Of a stretch of DNA of 64,000 nt, positions 36,408 to 45,957 are shown in pieces (the stretch's first letter is position 1; each line of letters starts with the position of its first letter). The notes beneath the pieces are model-generated. The model saw only the letters and a program-made list of their open reading frames with translations, made no database searches and was not told the origin of the DNA. This DNA comes from Xanthomonas sp. DAR 34887 (GTDB lineage Bacteria; Pseudomonadota; Gammaproteobacteria; Xanthomonadales; Xanthomonadaceae): assembly GCF_041245805.1 (NCBI RefSeq), contig NZ_CP162490.1, positions 4,689,001 to 4,753,000 on the forward strand, in the 5' to 3' direction. A program made the position numbers and the translations under genes.

Positions 36408-37931
36408 TCATTTGACACCGTGCATCAACTTGTTGATCAACGGTGCAATCAGGAACAACAACACACCCGAGCCGAGCAGGGCCCAGAAACCGAAAGTGTA
36501 GCCCTTCAGCGCCGAGTCCACGGTCATGCCGGTCTCGCCGCTGACGCCTGCGGCGAAGATGCCGGACAGGTTGTTGCCGATCGCGGTGGACAGGAACCAG
36601 CCGCCCATCGCGAAGCCCACGACCTTGGTCGGCGCCAGCTTGGTGGTCATCGACAGGCCGATCGGCGACAGGCACAGCTCGCCCACGGTCTGGATCACGT
36701 AGACCATGAACAGGGTCCAGAACGGGATCTTGCCGGAACCGTCGACCAGCGAGGACAAGGCGAACATCAGCAGCGCGAAGGCCAGGCCGTTGAAGATCAG
36801 GCCCAGGCCGAACTTGCGCGGGATCGACGGATTGGCCGAGCGCAGCGCCACCCACAGCCATACGAACACCGGGCCCAGCACCAGGATCGCCAGCGTGTTG
36901 ACCGACTGGAACCAGCCGACCGGGAACATCCAGCCGCCCAGGTCGCGCTCGACGATGTTCTGCGCAAGGAAGTTGAACGAACTGCCGGCCTGCTCGAAGA
37001 ACATGAAGAACATGACGTTGAACACGAACACGATCAGCATCGCGATCGAACGGTCGCGCGGCACGCGGCCTTCGCGGATGCCTTCGACCAGGATCATCGC
37101 GCACAGCGCCACGAACAGCGCGGTGAGGATCCAGCCGAGGATGCCGGCATCGATCAGCAGCAGGCCGTAGGCCACCGGGATCACCACCAGCGTCGCCAGC
37201 AGCACCCCGAACGTGCGCCCCATGCCCTCGCCGCCGGCCGGCGGCCGGCCGACCGGGCCGAGCTGGTGACGGCCGATCCAGAACCACACCAGGCTGATCA
37301 GCATGCCGATGCCGGAGGCGATGAACACGTACTTGTAGGCCGGCATCGCTTCGGTGCCGAACAGCTTGTCGGCCAGCAGGCCGGTCAGGATCGGCGCGAC
37401 GAAGCCGCCGGCGTTGATGCCCATGTAGAAGATGGTGAAGCCCGAATCGCGGCGCGGATCGCTGAGCGGATACAGCTTGCCGACCATGGTCGACACGTTC
37501 GGCTTGAACAGGCCGTTGCCGGCGATGATCGTGGCCAGGCCGATCTTGAACACCTCTTCGTTCGGCACCGCGATCAGGAACAGGCCCACCGACATGACCA
37601 CCGCGCCGATCAGCAGCGAGCGCTGGTAGCCGATCAGCCGGTCGGCGACGAAGCCGCCGAACAGCGCCGAGGCGTAGACCAGCGCCAGATAGGCGCCGTA
37701 CAGCCGGTTGGCCGGGGCCTCGCCCGCGCCGGAGCCCTGGAAGAATTCGGCCACGATGTACAGGGTCAGCGCCCAGCGGATGCCGTAGAACGCGAAGCGC
37801 TCCCAGAATTCCGTCATGAACAGCAGCCACAATGGCCGTGGATGGCCCAGCAGGGTCTTGAATTCGGGCGGTTGCGCTGGCGGTTGCGGCGGTGAGGCTG
37901 GGTGGTTCGACGCGACGACGTCAACGCTCAT
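36408..37931 (-). CDS. POT-family peptide:H+ symporter
   Basis: A 507-residue MFS protein of the proton-dependent oligopeptide transporter family. Helix 1 has MTEFWERFAFYGIRWAL (the ExxER(F) motif that couples protons) and helix 5 a FYMGINAGGFVAPIL segment typical of the family. It imports di- and tripeptides across the inner membrane. It lies in a neighbourhood of amino-acid breakdown genes (hppD, hmgA, TDO), which suggests growth on host or protease-released peptides. The ATG at 37931 is chosen over a 24-residue longer form. Confidence 0.92.
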   Translation of the reverse strand: MSVDVVASNHPASPPQPPAQPPEFKTLLGHPRPLWLLFMTEFWERFAFYGIRWALTLYIVAEFFQGSGAGEAPANRLYGAYLALVYASALFGGFVADRLIGYQRSLLIGAVVMSVGLFLIAVPNEEVFKIGLATIIAGNGLFKPNVSTMVGKLYPLSDPRRDSGFTIFYMGINAGGFVAPILTGLLADKLFGTEAMPAYKYVFIASGIGMLISLVWFWIGRHQLGPVGRPPAGGEGMGRTFGVLLATLVVIPVAYGLLLIDAGILGWILTALFVALCAMILVEGIREGRVPRDRSIAMLIVFVFNVMFFMFFEQAGSSFNFLAQNIVERDLGGWMFPVGWFQSVNTLAILVLGPVFVWLWVALRSANPSIPRKFGLGLIFNGLAFALLMFALSSLVDGSGKIPFWTLFMVYVIQTVGELCLSPIGLSMTTKLAPTKVVGFAMGGWFLSTAIGNNLSGIFAAGVSGETGMTVDSALKGYTFGFWALLGSGVLLFLIAPLINKLMHGVK

Positions 37932-38118
37932 GCGGTGTTCCCTTGCGTATTCAGTATGGGCTGGGGCGATTCCCGGCCAGGCCGGGCAACGCGCGAGCAT
38001 CACCGACAGTTGGCGCTGGCGTCAAATGGCCGGGATTGGGGAGTGGGGATTTGGGAGTCTCGGCCTGCGGCCAGCCGTGGAGCCCGGGCACACCGGTGCA
38101 CCTGCGCGGCGTGCGCGC

Positions 38119-39033
38119 TCAGGCCCCGGATTCCGCACCACCGGCGGCCGGCCCCGGCAGCGCGGCATCGCGCCCGTCCGGCAGCCCCACCGAGGTGCGC
38201 ACCTCGAACAATTCCGGGAAGAAGGTCAGCGCCAGCGCCTGCTGCAGGAAGCCCACGCCGCTGGAGCCGCCGGTGCCGCGCTTGAAGCCGATCACCCGCA
38301 TCACCGTGCGCATGTGGCGGAAGCGCCACAGCTGGAACTGGGTCTCCAGGTCCACCAGGTCCTCGCACAGCGCATATTCGCGCCAGTAGCGATCGGTGTT
38401 CTCGTAGATGCGCTCGAACACCGGCCGCAGCAGCGGATCGCTGACGTGCGGCTGGCGCCAGTCGCGCGCCCGGTACTGCTCGGGGATCGCATGCCCGAAG
38501 CGGGTCAGGTAGCGCAGGAATTCCTCGTACAGGCTGGGCGCTTCCAGCACCGCCTGCAGCGCCGCCTGGCCGTGCGGGTCGTGGCCGAACACGCGCAGCA
38601 TCTGTTCGTTCTTGTTGCCGAGCAGGAACTCGATGGTGCGGTACTGCAGCGACTGGAAGCCCGACGCCGGGCCGAGCACGTCGCGGAACCCCATGTATTC
38701 GGACGGGGTCAGCGTCTCCAGCACCGACCACTGCTCGGTCAGCTGGCGCAGCACCTGCTTGCTGCGCGCCAGCACCTTGCGACACTGCCAGACCTCGTCG
38801 CGCTGCAGGTGGGTGATCGCCGCGCGCAGCTCGTGCGCCAGCAGCTTCAGCCACAGCTCGGAGGTCTGGTGCTGGATGATGAACAGCATCTCGTCGTGGT
38901 GCGGCGGGTCCGACAGCGGCTGCTGCGCGGACAGCAGCTGGTCCAGCCGCAGGTAGCCGCCGTAGGTGATGCGGCCTTCCAGGTCGGTGTGGATGCCGGC
39001 TTCGAGCGGGCGCTGGTTCTGTTCGACGGGCAT
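38119..39033 (-). CDS. kynA: Tryptophan 2,3-dioxygenase
   Basis: A 304-residue heme enzyme that opens the indole ring of L-tryptophan to N-formylkynurenine. Distal-side residues lie in DEMLFIIQHQTSELW, and the substrate carboxylate Arg is in QYRTIEFLLG. The proximal heme ligand is the His in WRFRHMRTVMRVIGF, followed by the GTGGSSGV loop. Length matches the bacterial family. It is followed by 187 bases to the POT transporter start. The same window therefore carries both synthesis (trpEGDC) and breakdown of tryptophan. Confidence 0.96.
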   Translation of the reverse strand: MPVEQNQRPLEAGIHTDLEGRITYGGYLRLDQLLSAQQPLSDPPHHDEMLFIIQHQTSELWLKLLAHELRAAITHLQRDEVWQCRKVLARSKQVLRQLTEQWSVLETLTPSEYMGFRDVLGPASGFQSLQYRTIEFLLGNKNEQMLRVFGHDPHGQAALQAVLEAPSLYEEFLRYLTRFGHAIPEQYRARDWRQPHVSDPLLRPVFERIYENTDRYWREYALCEDLVDLETQFQLWRFRHMRTVMRVIGFKRGTGGSSGVGFLQQALALTFFPELFEVRTSVGLPDGRDAALPGPAAGGAESGA

Positions 39034-39199
39034 GGGCGGGAACGGCGATCCGGGGCCGGCAAGGGTACCGCAGCGACGCCTGTCACATCCCGGTCAGCGG
39101 CGGACGGCAAACTCGGGCAGAATCGAGCCGGCGCTTTGGGGAGCGCCGTCCGTCATCGCCGTTACTTGCGTCTTCAAGGATTGGGGGAGAGTCTTCGTC

Positions 39200-42100
39200 A
39201 TGCGAACCATGCTGCTTCGTGCTGCAGTGTTGTCGTGCGCGCTTGCCTGTGCCGGCACCGGCCAGGCCCAGGTCGTCATCAGCCAGGTCTATGGCGGTGG
39301 CGGCAACAGCGGCGCCACCTACAAGAGCGATTTCGTCGAACTGCACAACAACGGCGACCAGGCGGTGAGCCTGGCCGGCTGGTCGGTGCAGTACGCCTCG
39401 GCCGCCGGCAGCAGCTGGCAGGTCACCGCGCTGGCCGGCAGCATCCCGGCCGGTGGCTACTACCTGGTCAAGCAGGCCGACGGCAGCGGCGGCAGCACCG
39501 CGCTGCCGACCCCGGACGCCACCGGCACCACCGCGATGAGCGGCACCGCCGGCAAGATCGCGCTGAGCAACGCGGCGACCGCGCTGAGCGGCGCCTGCCC
39601 GGCCGGCAACGTCGATTTCGTCGGCTACGGCAGCAGCGCCAGCTGCGCCGAAGGCAGCGCCCCGACCGCCGCGCCGAGCAACACCCTGGCGGTGCTGCGC
39701 GGCAACGGCGGCTGCAGCGACAGCGACAACAACAACGCCGACTTCGCCACCGGCGCGCCGACCCCGCGCAACAGCGCCGCGGCCGCCAACCTGTGCGGCG
39801 GCGGCAACCAGCCGGTGGCCAGCGTGGCCAACGTCAGCCGCGGCGAAGGCGACAGCGGCAGCACCGCGTTCGTGTTCACCATCGCCCTGAGCCAACCGGC
39901 CGGCAGCGGCGGGGTCAGCTTCAGCGTCGCCACCCGCGACGGCAGCGCGACCGCCGGCAGCGACTACCAGGCCCTGGCCGCGACCAGCGTGACCATTCCC
40001 GCCGGCGAGAGCAGCGCGCAGGTCAGCGTGCTGGTCAACGGCGACACCGCCAACGAACCGGACGAGACCTTCTACCTCGACATCACCGGCATCAGCGGCG
40101 CCCTGCCGGCCACGCTGACCGCCAGCGGCGTGATCCTCAACGACGACTTCAACCTGGTGCCGATCCACAGCATCCAGGGCAGCGGCGCGCGTTCGCCGCT
40201 GGTCGGGCAGATCGTCGCCACCAGCGGCATCGTCACCGCGCGGCGCAGCGCCGGCTTCTTCCTGCAGGCGCCGGACGATCAGGCCGACGCCGATCCGCTG
40301 ACCTCCGAAGGCATCTACGTCTACACCGGCAGCGCGCCGCCGGCCGAGGCCGCGGTGGGCAACGCGGTGCGGGTGCAGGCCACCGTACTCGAATACGTGC
40401 CCACCGCCGATCCGACCCAGCCGCCGCTGACCGAACTGGGCACGCCGACCATCCTGCTGCAGTCCACCGGCAATCCGCTGCCGGCCGCGGTGACGCTGAC
40501 CACCAGCTTCCCCGACCCCAGCGGCGCCTACGACCAGCTCGAGCGCCTGGAAGGCATGCGCGTCACCGTGCCCAGCCTGACGGTCAACGCGCCCACCGGC
40601 GGCAGCGTCAACGAGACCAACGCCAGCGCCAGCAGCAACGGCGTGTTCCATGCCGTGGTCACCGGCCTGCCGCGTGCCTGGCGCAGCGCCGGCGTGCAGC
40701 AGCCCGACCCGCTGCCGGCCGGGTCCCCGGCCGACGTGCCGCGCTGGAACACCAGCCCGCAGGTGATCGCGGTGGGCAGCGCCGGCCTCGGCGGCGAGCG
40801 CATCGACGTGGCCAGCGGCTGCGTGGTGCTCGGCGTCAGCGGCCCGCTGGACTACAGCTTCCGCCGCTACACGATCTACCCGGAAACCGCGCCCGCGGTG
40901 CAGTGCAACGGTGCCGACCAGCCCAAGCCGGCCCCGGCGCCGCAGGCCGACGACGTCAACGTCGCCACCTACAACATGGAGCGCTTCTTCGACGACCAGA
41001 ACGACCCGGCGATCGGCGAACCGGTGCTGACCGCGGCCGCCTACCAGGCCCGGCTCAACAAGGCCTCGCTGGCGATCCGCAACTACCTCAACACGCCCGA
41101 CATCCTGGGCACGGTGGAAGTGGAAAGCCTGAGCGTGCTGCAGACCCTGGCCACCCGCATCAACAGCGATGCGGTCGCCGCCGGCCAGCCCGATCCGCAG
41201 TACGTGGCGTATCTGCAGGAAGGCAACGACGTCGGCGGCATCGACGTCGGCTTCCTGGTCAAGACGGCCGCGGTCGGTGCGGGTATCGCGCGTGTGGAAG
41301 TGCTCTCGGTCAGCCAGGAAGGCAAGGCCACCACCTGGACCGAGCCGGCCGGCGGCACCAGCCTGCTCAACGACCGCCCGCCGCTGCTGCTGAAGGCGAT
41401 CGTGCATTTCGCCGACGGCCGCACGCTGCCGCTGACCGTGGTCGAGGTGCACCAGCGTTCGCTCAACGGCGCCGAGACCGACGACGCCAGCGGCCTGCGC
41501 ATCCGCGCCAAGCGCCAGGCGCAGGCGGTGTTCCTGGCCAACCTGCTGCAGGCGCGGCAAGTGGCCGATCCGACCGAACAGCTGCTGGTGATGGGCGACT
41601 TCAACGCCTTCGAGTTCAACGACGGCTACGTCGATGCGATGGGCACGGTGACCGGCCTGCCGTCGGCCGACGCGCAGACGGTTGTCGACGGCGACGGCGC
41701 CGACCTGGTCACGCCGGACCTGTACAACCTGACCCTGCTGTCGACCCCGGACCAGAGCTATTCGTACGTCTACGACGGCAACGTGCAGTCGCTGGACCAC
41801 ATCCTGGCCAACCGCGCGCTGATGAACTCCGAACAGGTCGCGACGCTGAGCGAGGGCCATGCGCGGCTCAACGCCGACTTCCCGGCCACCGCGCGCAACG
41901 ACGCCAACTCGCCGGCGCGGCTGTCCGACCACGACCCGGCGGTGGTGCTGCTCAAGCTCAAGCCGCTGCAGCGCGCCGACCTGAGCGTGACCGCGAACGC
42001 GGCCAATGCCGCGGTCTACGCCGGCGACACCATCCGCTACAGCGTCGAGGTCGGCAACGCCGGCCCGGATGCGGCCCGCTTCGCCGCGGTCGCCTTCGCC

Positions 42101-42763
42101 CTGGACGCGGCGGTGACGCCGACCGTGACCGCCGCGCCGGGCTGGGTCTGCGCCGCCCCGGACGTGGCCGCGCAGACCGTGGTGACCTGCACCACCACGC
42201 AGCTCGCCGCCGGTGTCGCGCCACGCTTCGAGGTGGCGGTGCCGGCCACGGCCGACCTGGTCGGCCGCGCGCTGACCCTGGCCGCCTCGGTCGCCTCGCA
42301 GACCGAGGACCCGAACGGCGGCAACAACGGCGCCAGCACCGCGGTGGCGGTGCAGGCCGCGCCTGCGGGCAACCTGGCGCTGCGCATCGACGGCCCGGCG
42401 ACGCTGCCGTTGACCGCGTTCAGCGCCAACTACCGCATCGCCCTGAGCAACCATGGCAATGCGCCGGTCAAGCGCGCCAGCCTGACCGTCAGCGGCAACA
42501 CGCTGTCGGTGCTCTCGCTGCTGGTGCCGCCGCGCGGTTGGCAGTGCGTGCGTCAGGCCCACGGCCTGCGCAGCGCGCAGTACCAGTGCGGCACCCGCGC
42601 CGACCTGGCCCCGGGCGCCAGCACCGCGTTCACCCTGACCACGGCGACGCGGCCGCTGCCGGCCGACCGCACCCTGGTGATCGAAGCCAGCGCCACCTCG
42701 GCTTCCACCGACGCCGACCCGTCCGACAACGCCGCACGCTTCAGCACCCGCATCGGCCGCTGA
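39200..42763 (+). CDS. Secreted ExeM/NucH-like nuclease with LTD and Calx-beta domains
   Basis: A 1187-residue exported protein. A signal peptide ends near residue 23 (GTGQA before QVV). Domain order: lamin-tail domain about 24-150 (VISQVYGGGGNSG), Calx-beta domain about 210-320 (SRGEGDSGSTAFVFTI, NEPDETFYLDI), a linker region with OB-like strands to about 570, endonuclease/exonuclease/phosphatase domain about 584-910 (VATYNMERFF, VMGDFNAFEF, SLDHILAN, LSDHDPAVV), and one or two DUF11-like domains to the end. The catalytic Asp-Asn and His-Asp pairs are present, so extracellular DNA cleavage is likely. GGGGGAGA precedes the ATG. Confidence 0.92.
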   Translation: MRTMLLRAAVLSCALACAGTGQAQVVISQVYGGGGNSGATYKSDFVELHNNGDQAVSLAGWSVQYASAAGSSWQVTALAGSIPAGGYYLVKQADGSGGSTALPTPDATGTTAMSGTAGKIALSNAATALSGACPAGNVDFVGYGSSASCAEGSAPTAAPSNTLAVLRGNGGCSDSDNNNADFATGAPTPRNSAAAANLCGGGNQPVASVANVSRGEGDSGSTAFVFTIALSQPAGSGGVSFSVATRDGSATAGSDYQALAATSVTIPAGESSAQVSVLVNGDTANEPDETFYLDITGISGALPATLTASGVILNDDFNLVPIHSIQGSGARSPLVGQIVATSGIVTARRSAGFFLQAPDDQADADPLTSEGIYVYTGSAPPAEAAVGNAVRVQATVLEYVPTADPTQPPLTELGTPTILLQSTGNPLPAAVTLTTSFPDPSGAYDQLERLEGMRVTVPSLTVNAPTGGSVNETNASASSNGVFHAVVTGLPRAWRSAGVQQPDPLPAGSPADVPRWNTSPQVIAVGSAGLGGERIDVASGCVVLGVSGPLDYSFRRYTIYPETAPAVQCNGADQPKPAPAPQADDVNVATYNMERFFDDQNDPAIGEPVLTAAAYQARLNKASLAIRNYLNTPDILGTVEVESLSVLQTLATRINSDAVAAGQPDPQYVAYLQEGNDVGGIDVGFLVKTAAVGAGIARVEVLSVSQEGKATTWTEPAGGTSLLNDRPPLLLKAIVHFADGRTLPLTVVEVHQRSLNGAETDDASGLRIRAKRQAQAVFLANLLQARQVADPTEQLLVMGDFNAFEFNDGYVDAMGTVTGLPSADAQTVVDGDGADLVTPDLYNLTLLSTPDQSYSYVYDGNVQSLDHILANRALMNSEQVATLSEGHARLNADFPATARNDANSPARLSDHDPAVVLLKLKPLQRADLSVTANAANAAVYAGDTIRYSVEVGNAGPDAARFAAVAFALDAAVTPTVTAAPGWVCAAPDVAAQTVVTCTTTQLAAGVAPRFEVAVPATADLVGRALTLAASVASQTEDPNGGNNGASTAVAVQAAPAGNLALRIDGPATLPLTAFSANYRIALSNHGNAPVKRASLTVSGNTLSVLSLLVPPRGWQCVRQAHGLRSAQYQCGTRADLAPGASTAFTLTTATRPLPADRTLVIEASATSASTDADPSDNAARFSTRIGR

Positions 42764-42786
42764 GCGCAGCCGCCTTCGGGCAGAAC

Positions 42787-42820
42787 AAGGGCGCGGCCGC
42801 AAGCCGCGCCCTTTTCTTTT
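42787..42820 (+). terminator. Intrinsic terminator of the nuclease gene
   Basis: AAGGGCGCGGC and GCCGCGCCCTT pair over a five-base loop, followed by TTTTCTTTT. It begins 24 bases after the stop codon of the ExeM-like gene and is the clearest terminator on this strand in the window. Confidence 0.93.
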
Positions 42821-42866
42821 GCCGTCGCTCCAGAAGCAGCAGTAGCCCTCGAACCTCCGCTGTCGA

Positions 42867-43185
42867 AGCCCCTCTCCCCTCGGGAGAGGGGTTGGGGTGA
42901 GGGTACGGCGCGAAGCGTCTCGCGGAGTTTGGTGCACAAGGCTGCGCACGTACCCTCATCCGCCCCTGCGGGGCACCTTCCCCCGAAAAGGGGGCCATGG
43001 TCCCGATGGGAGAAGGAAAGCGCTAGCCCCTCTCCCGTCGGGAGAGGGGTTGGGGTGAGGGTACGGCGCGAAGCGTCTCGCGGAGTTTGGATGAACGAGG
43101 CTTCGCCGTACCCTCATCCGCCCCTGCGGGGCACCCTCCCCCCGAAAAGGGGCCATGGTCCCGATGGGAGAAGGAAACAGCCGCT
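42867..43185. repeat. Tandem 158-base intergenic repeat, two copies
   Basis: Copy A (42867-43024) and copy B (43025-43185) are near-identical. Each opens with the hairpin AGCCCCTCTCCC...GGGAGAGGGG, then TTGGGGTGAGGGTACGGCGC, then inverted material ending with GATGGGAGAAGGAAA. A degenerate third start follows at 43186. The same family occurs at 55109-55373 in inverted order and as a solo core at 33818. Function unknown; no protein gene is apparent. Confidence 0.88.
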
Positions 43186-43795
43186 AGCCCCGCTCAATGG
43201 GGAAGAGGGCTGGGGCTGTCGCTCTTGAGCCTTTGCTGTTGCTGTTGCTTTTAAAACGTCCCGCCTTAAAGCGAGCCGAGCACCGCAGTGGGGAGCGGCC
43301 GAAGAGGCGCCCCTGTTTGAGCGAAGCGAGTTTGGGCGCCGTCCCGGAAAGGGGATAAACGCCGCTCGCCGCGAGGAGCGCAGGGCACCGGTGCGGTTGT
43401 ATCGCACCGGCTCGCGTCTGGCGGGAGCGGTTTTGGTTACTTTTGCCAAGACAAAAGCGACTCGCGCCGACCGGCGCGAAAGCTCTTGATCTTGATCTTG
43501 CTCTTGCTCAAGCCGTCGCCATTGCTTTTGCGCAGTTGCCCGAACACGACGGCAACCCGACACCACGCCAAACCCGAAACGTCCACCGATAGACATCCAT
43601 TCCCACCGCGCACTCGCCCACCGCATCGCAGCAATCCCCCAAGTGAACGCCAGCAGTGCGTACAACCCACACAGCGCGCGTTTTTGCTGCAATCCAGCAA
43701 CATACCGTGCTGCGGTGCAGGACGGCTTTTGTACGCGTCTTCCTTAACATGCCGAGTCATATCATTTGAAACTTGTTGTCGAGAGTGCCGCTGTC
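43186..43795. other. Gene-free region upstream of the 2-oxoacid dehydrogenase cluster
   Basis: This stretch holds no supported gene. It includes a GTTGCT-like run near 43237, a palindrome CCGGTGCG...CGCACCGG (about 43389-43412), the phrase TTTTGGTTACTTTTGCC then AAGACAAAAG (about 43431-43457), and a CTTGAT/CTTGCT hexamer run (about 43483-43506). The last 60 bases contain TATCAT as a possible -10 for the E1 alpha gene, with no clear -35. Confidence 0.5.
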
Positions 43796-44884
43796 ATGAC
43801 CATCGCCGCCCAGTTCGAAATCGAATACCTGCAGTACCTCGACGCGGACGGCCAACCGGCCCGCGACGCTCTCCCGGCCGATTCGGCCAACCCGCAGACC
43901 CTGCTGGCGCTGTTCAAGCAGATGCTCTACGTGCGCACCTTCGACAGCAAGGCCGTGGCCCTGCAGCGCACCGGCAAGCTCGGCACCTACGCCTCGTGCC
44001 TGGGCCACGAGGCCACCCACGTCGGCATCGGCGCGGCGATGCGCAGCGGCGACGTGCTGGCGCCCAGCTACCGCGAATACGGCGCCATGTTCATGCGCGG
44101 CGTGCGCCCGCGCGAAGTGCTGCTGTACTGGGGCGGCGACGAACGCGGCAGCGATTTCCTGCGCGATTCCGACGCCGCCAAGGACTTCCCGATCTGCGTG
44201 CCGATCTCCACCCAGTGCCTGCATGCCGCCGGCGCGGCGCTGGCGTTCAAGCTGCGCGGCGAGAGCCATATCGCGGTCGCCACCTGCGGCGATGGCGGTT
44301 CGTCGAAGACCGATTTCTATGCCGCACTCAATTCCGCCGGCGCCTACCAGCTGCCGCTGATCCTGTGCGTGATCAACAACGGCTGGGCGATCTCGGTGCC
44401 GCGCGCGGCGCAGACCGGCGCGCAGACCCTGGCGCAGAAGGGGCTGGCCGGCGGCCTGCACTGCCTGCAGGTGGACGGCAACGACCTGATCGCGGTGCTG
44501 GAAGCGATGCGCCAGGCGCGCGAGCGCGCGCTGAGCGGCCAGGGCGGCACGGTCATCGAATTCATGACCTACCGCCTGTCCGACCACACCACTGCCGACG
44601 ACGCGCGCCGCTACCGCGGCGAGGCCGAGGTCAAGCAGGCCTGGGAACGCGAACCGCTGACCCGGCTGCGCACCTGGCTGACCGCGCAGGGCCTGTGGAG
44701 CGAGGCCGAGGAAGCGGCGTGGAAGCAGGAATGCGCGCGTCTGGTCGACATCGAGGTCGATGCCTACCTGGCCACCCCGGTGCAGCCGGTGGAAGCGATG
44801 TTCGATTACCTGTATGCCGATCCGCCGCCGGAGCTGCTCGCGCAGCGCGCCGACGCCATCGCCCTGGAGCAGCGCCATGGATGA
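43796..44884 (+). CDS. 2-oxoacid dehydrogenase E1 component, alpha subunit
   Basis: A 362-residue thiamine-diphosphate enzyme subunit. The ThDP/Mg motif is GDGGSSKTDFYAALN and ends with VINNGWAIS (GDG-x(27)-NN pattern). The N-terminal FKQMLYVRTFDSKAVAL and LGHEATHVGIGAAM are typical of the alpha subunits of branched-chain 2-oxoacid and of pyruvate dehydrogenases; the phosphorylation-loop region is TYRLSDHTTADD. The substrate is not settled by sequence; branched-chain oxoacids fit this two-subunit E1 type well. First gene of a four-gene cluster without its own E3. Confidence 0.92.
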   Translation: MTIAAQFEIEYLQYLDADGQPARDALPADSANPQTLLALFKQMLYVRTFDSKAVALQRTGKLGTYASCLGHEATHVGIGAAMRSGDVLAPSYREYGAMFMRGVRPREVLLYWGGDERGSDFLRDSDAAKDFPICVPISTQCLHAAGAALAFKLRGESHIAVATCGDGGSSKTDFYAALNSAGAYQLPLILCVINNGWAISVPRAAQTGAQTLAQKGLAGGLHCLQVDGNDLIAVLEAMRQARERALSGQGGTVIEFMTYRLSDHTTADDARRYRGEAEVKQAWEREPLTRLRTWLTAQGLWSEAEEAAWKQECARLVDIEVDAYLATPVQPVEAMFDYLYADPPPELLAQRADAIALEQRHG

Positions 44885-44969
44885 GCTCAGCCCTCGCCTT
44901 GCCGACACGGCCGCCGCGCATGCGGCCGGCACCGCCCACAGCGCGGCCACAGCGCGCGGAGACCAGTCC

Positions 44970-45956
44970 ATGACCAGCAGCCCCATCACCCTGATCGAAG
45001 CCGTCACCCAGGCGCTGGCCTGGGAGCTGCAGCACGACCCGTCGGTGCTGGTGCTGGGCGAGGACGTGGGCGTCAACGGCGGCGTGTTCCGCGCCACCGC
45101 CGGCCTGCAGCAGCGCTTCGGCGCGCAGCGCGTGCTGGACACGCCGCTGGACGAAACCACCATCGCCGGCCTCAGCGTCGGCCTGGCCGCGCAGGGCATG
45201 AAGCCGGTGGCCGAGGCGCAGTTCGACGGCTTCGTCTATCCGATGGTCGATCACTTGATCTGCCACGCCGCGCGCCTGCGCAACCGCACCCGCGGCCGCC
45301 TGCACTGCCCGATGGTGCTGCGCGTGCCATGGGGCGGCGGCATCCGCGCGCCGGAGCACCACAGCGAAGCCAACGAGGCCATCTTCACCAACGTGCCGGG
45401 CCTGCGCGTGGTGCTGCCGTCCTCGCCGCAGCGCGCCTACGGCCTGCTGCTGGCGGCGATCCGCGAGCCGGATCCGGTGATCTACATGGAGCCCAAGCGC
45501 CTGTACCGCCAGTACAAGGAGGTGGTCGCCGACGACGGCGAGGCGCTGCCGCTGGACGTGTGCTTCGTGCTGCGCGAGGGCAGCGACGTGACCCTGGTCG
45601 CCTGGGGCGCGCAGGTCAAGGAAGCGCTGGAAGCGGCCGACAAGTTGGCTGCCGACGGCATCAGCGCCGAGGTCATCGACGTGGCCACGCTGCGCCCGCT
45701 GGATTTCGACACCATCGCCGAATCGGTGGCGCGCACCGGCCGCTGCGTGATCGTGCAGGAGGCCCCGCGCAGCGCCGGCTTCGGCGCCGAGATCGCCGCG
45801 CGCCTGGCGGAGCAGTCGATGTACGACCTGGTCGCGCCGGTGCAGCGGGTGACCGGCTACGACACGCACATTCCCTTGTTCCGGCTGGAGATGAAATACC
45901 TGCCGAGCGTGGACAAGATCGTCGCGGCGGCCAAGCGTGCCGTCGCTGCAGGCTGA
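44970..45956 (+). CDS. 2-oxoacid dehydrogenase E1 component, beta subunit
   Basis: A 328-residue partner of the alpha subunit, with pyrimidine-binding fold and transketolase C-terminal domain. Conserved segments are LGEDVGVNGGVFRAT, DTPLDETTIAGL, RVPWGGGIRAPEHHSE and YEMEP-like YMEPKRLYRQ. The ATG at 44970 gives the usual length and has GGAGA upstream. An in-frame ATG at 44877 overlapping the alpha stop would add 31 alanine-rich residues, so coupling to the alpha gene is an alternative. Confidence 0.92.
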   Translation: MTSSPITLIEAVTQALAWELQHDPSVLVLGEDVGVNGGVFRATAGLQQRFGAQRVLDTPLDETTIAGLSVGLAAQGMKPVAEAQFDGFVYPMVDHLICHAARLRNRTRGRLHCPMVLRVPWGGGIRAPEHHSEANEAIFTNVPGLRVVLPSSPQRAYGLLLAAIREPDPVIYMEPKRLYRQYKEVVADDGEALPLDVCFVLREGSDVTLVAWGAQVKEALEAADKLAADGISAEVIDVATLRPLDFDTIAESVARTGRCVIVQEAPRSAGFGAEIAARLAEQSMYDLVAPVQRVTGYDTHIPLFRLEMKYLPSVDKIVAAAKRAVAAG

Positions 45957-45957
45957 C

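Noticed and set aside
37816..42949. Very long open frames on both strands across the nuclease and POT/TDO region
   Set aside because: They are shadows produced by high GC; the real genes explain the region and the shadows have no domain pattern or ribosome binding site.
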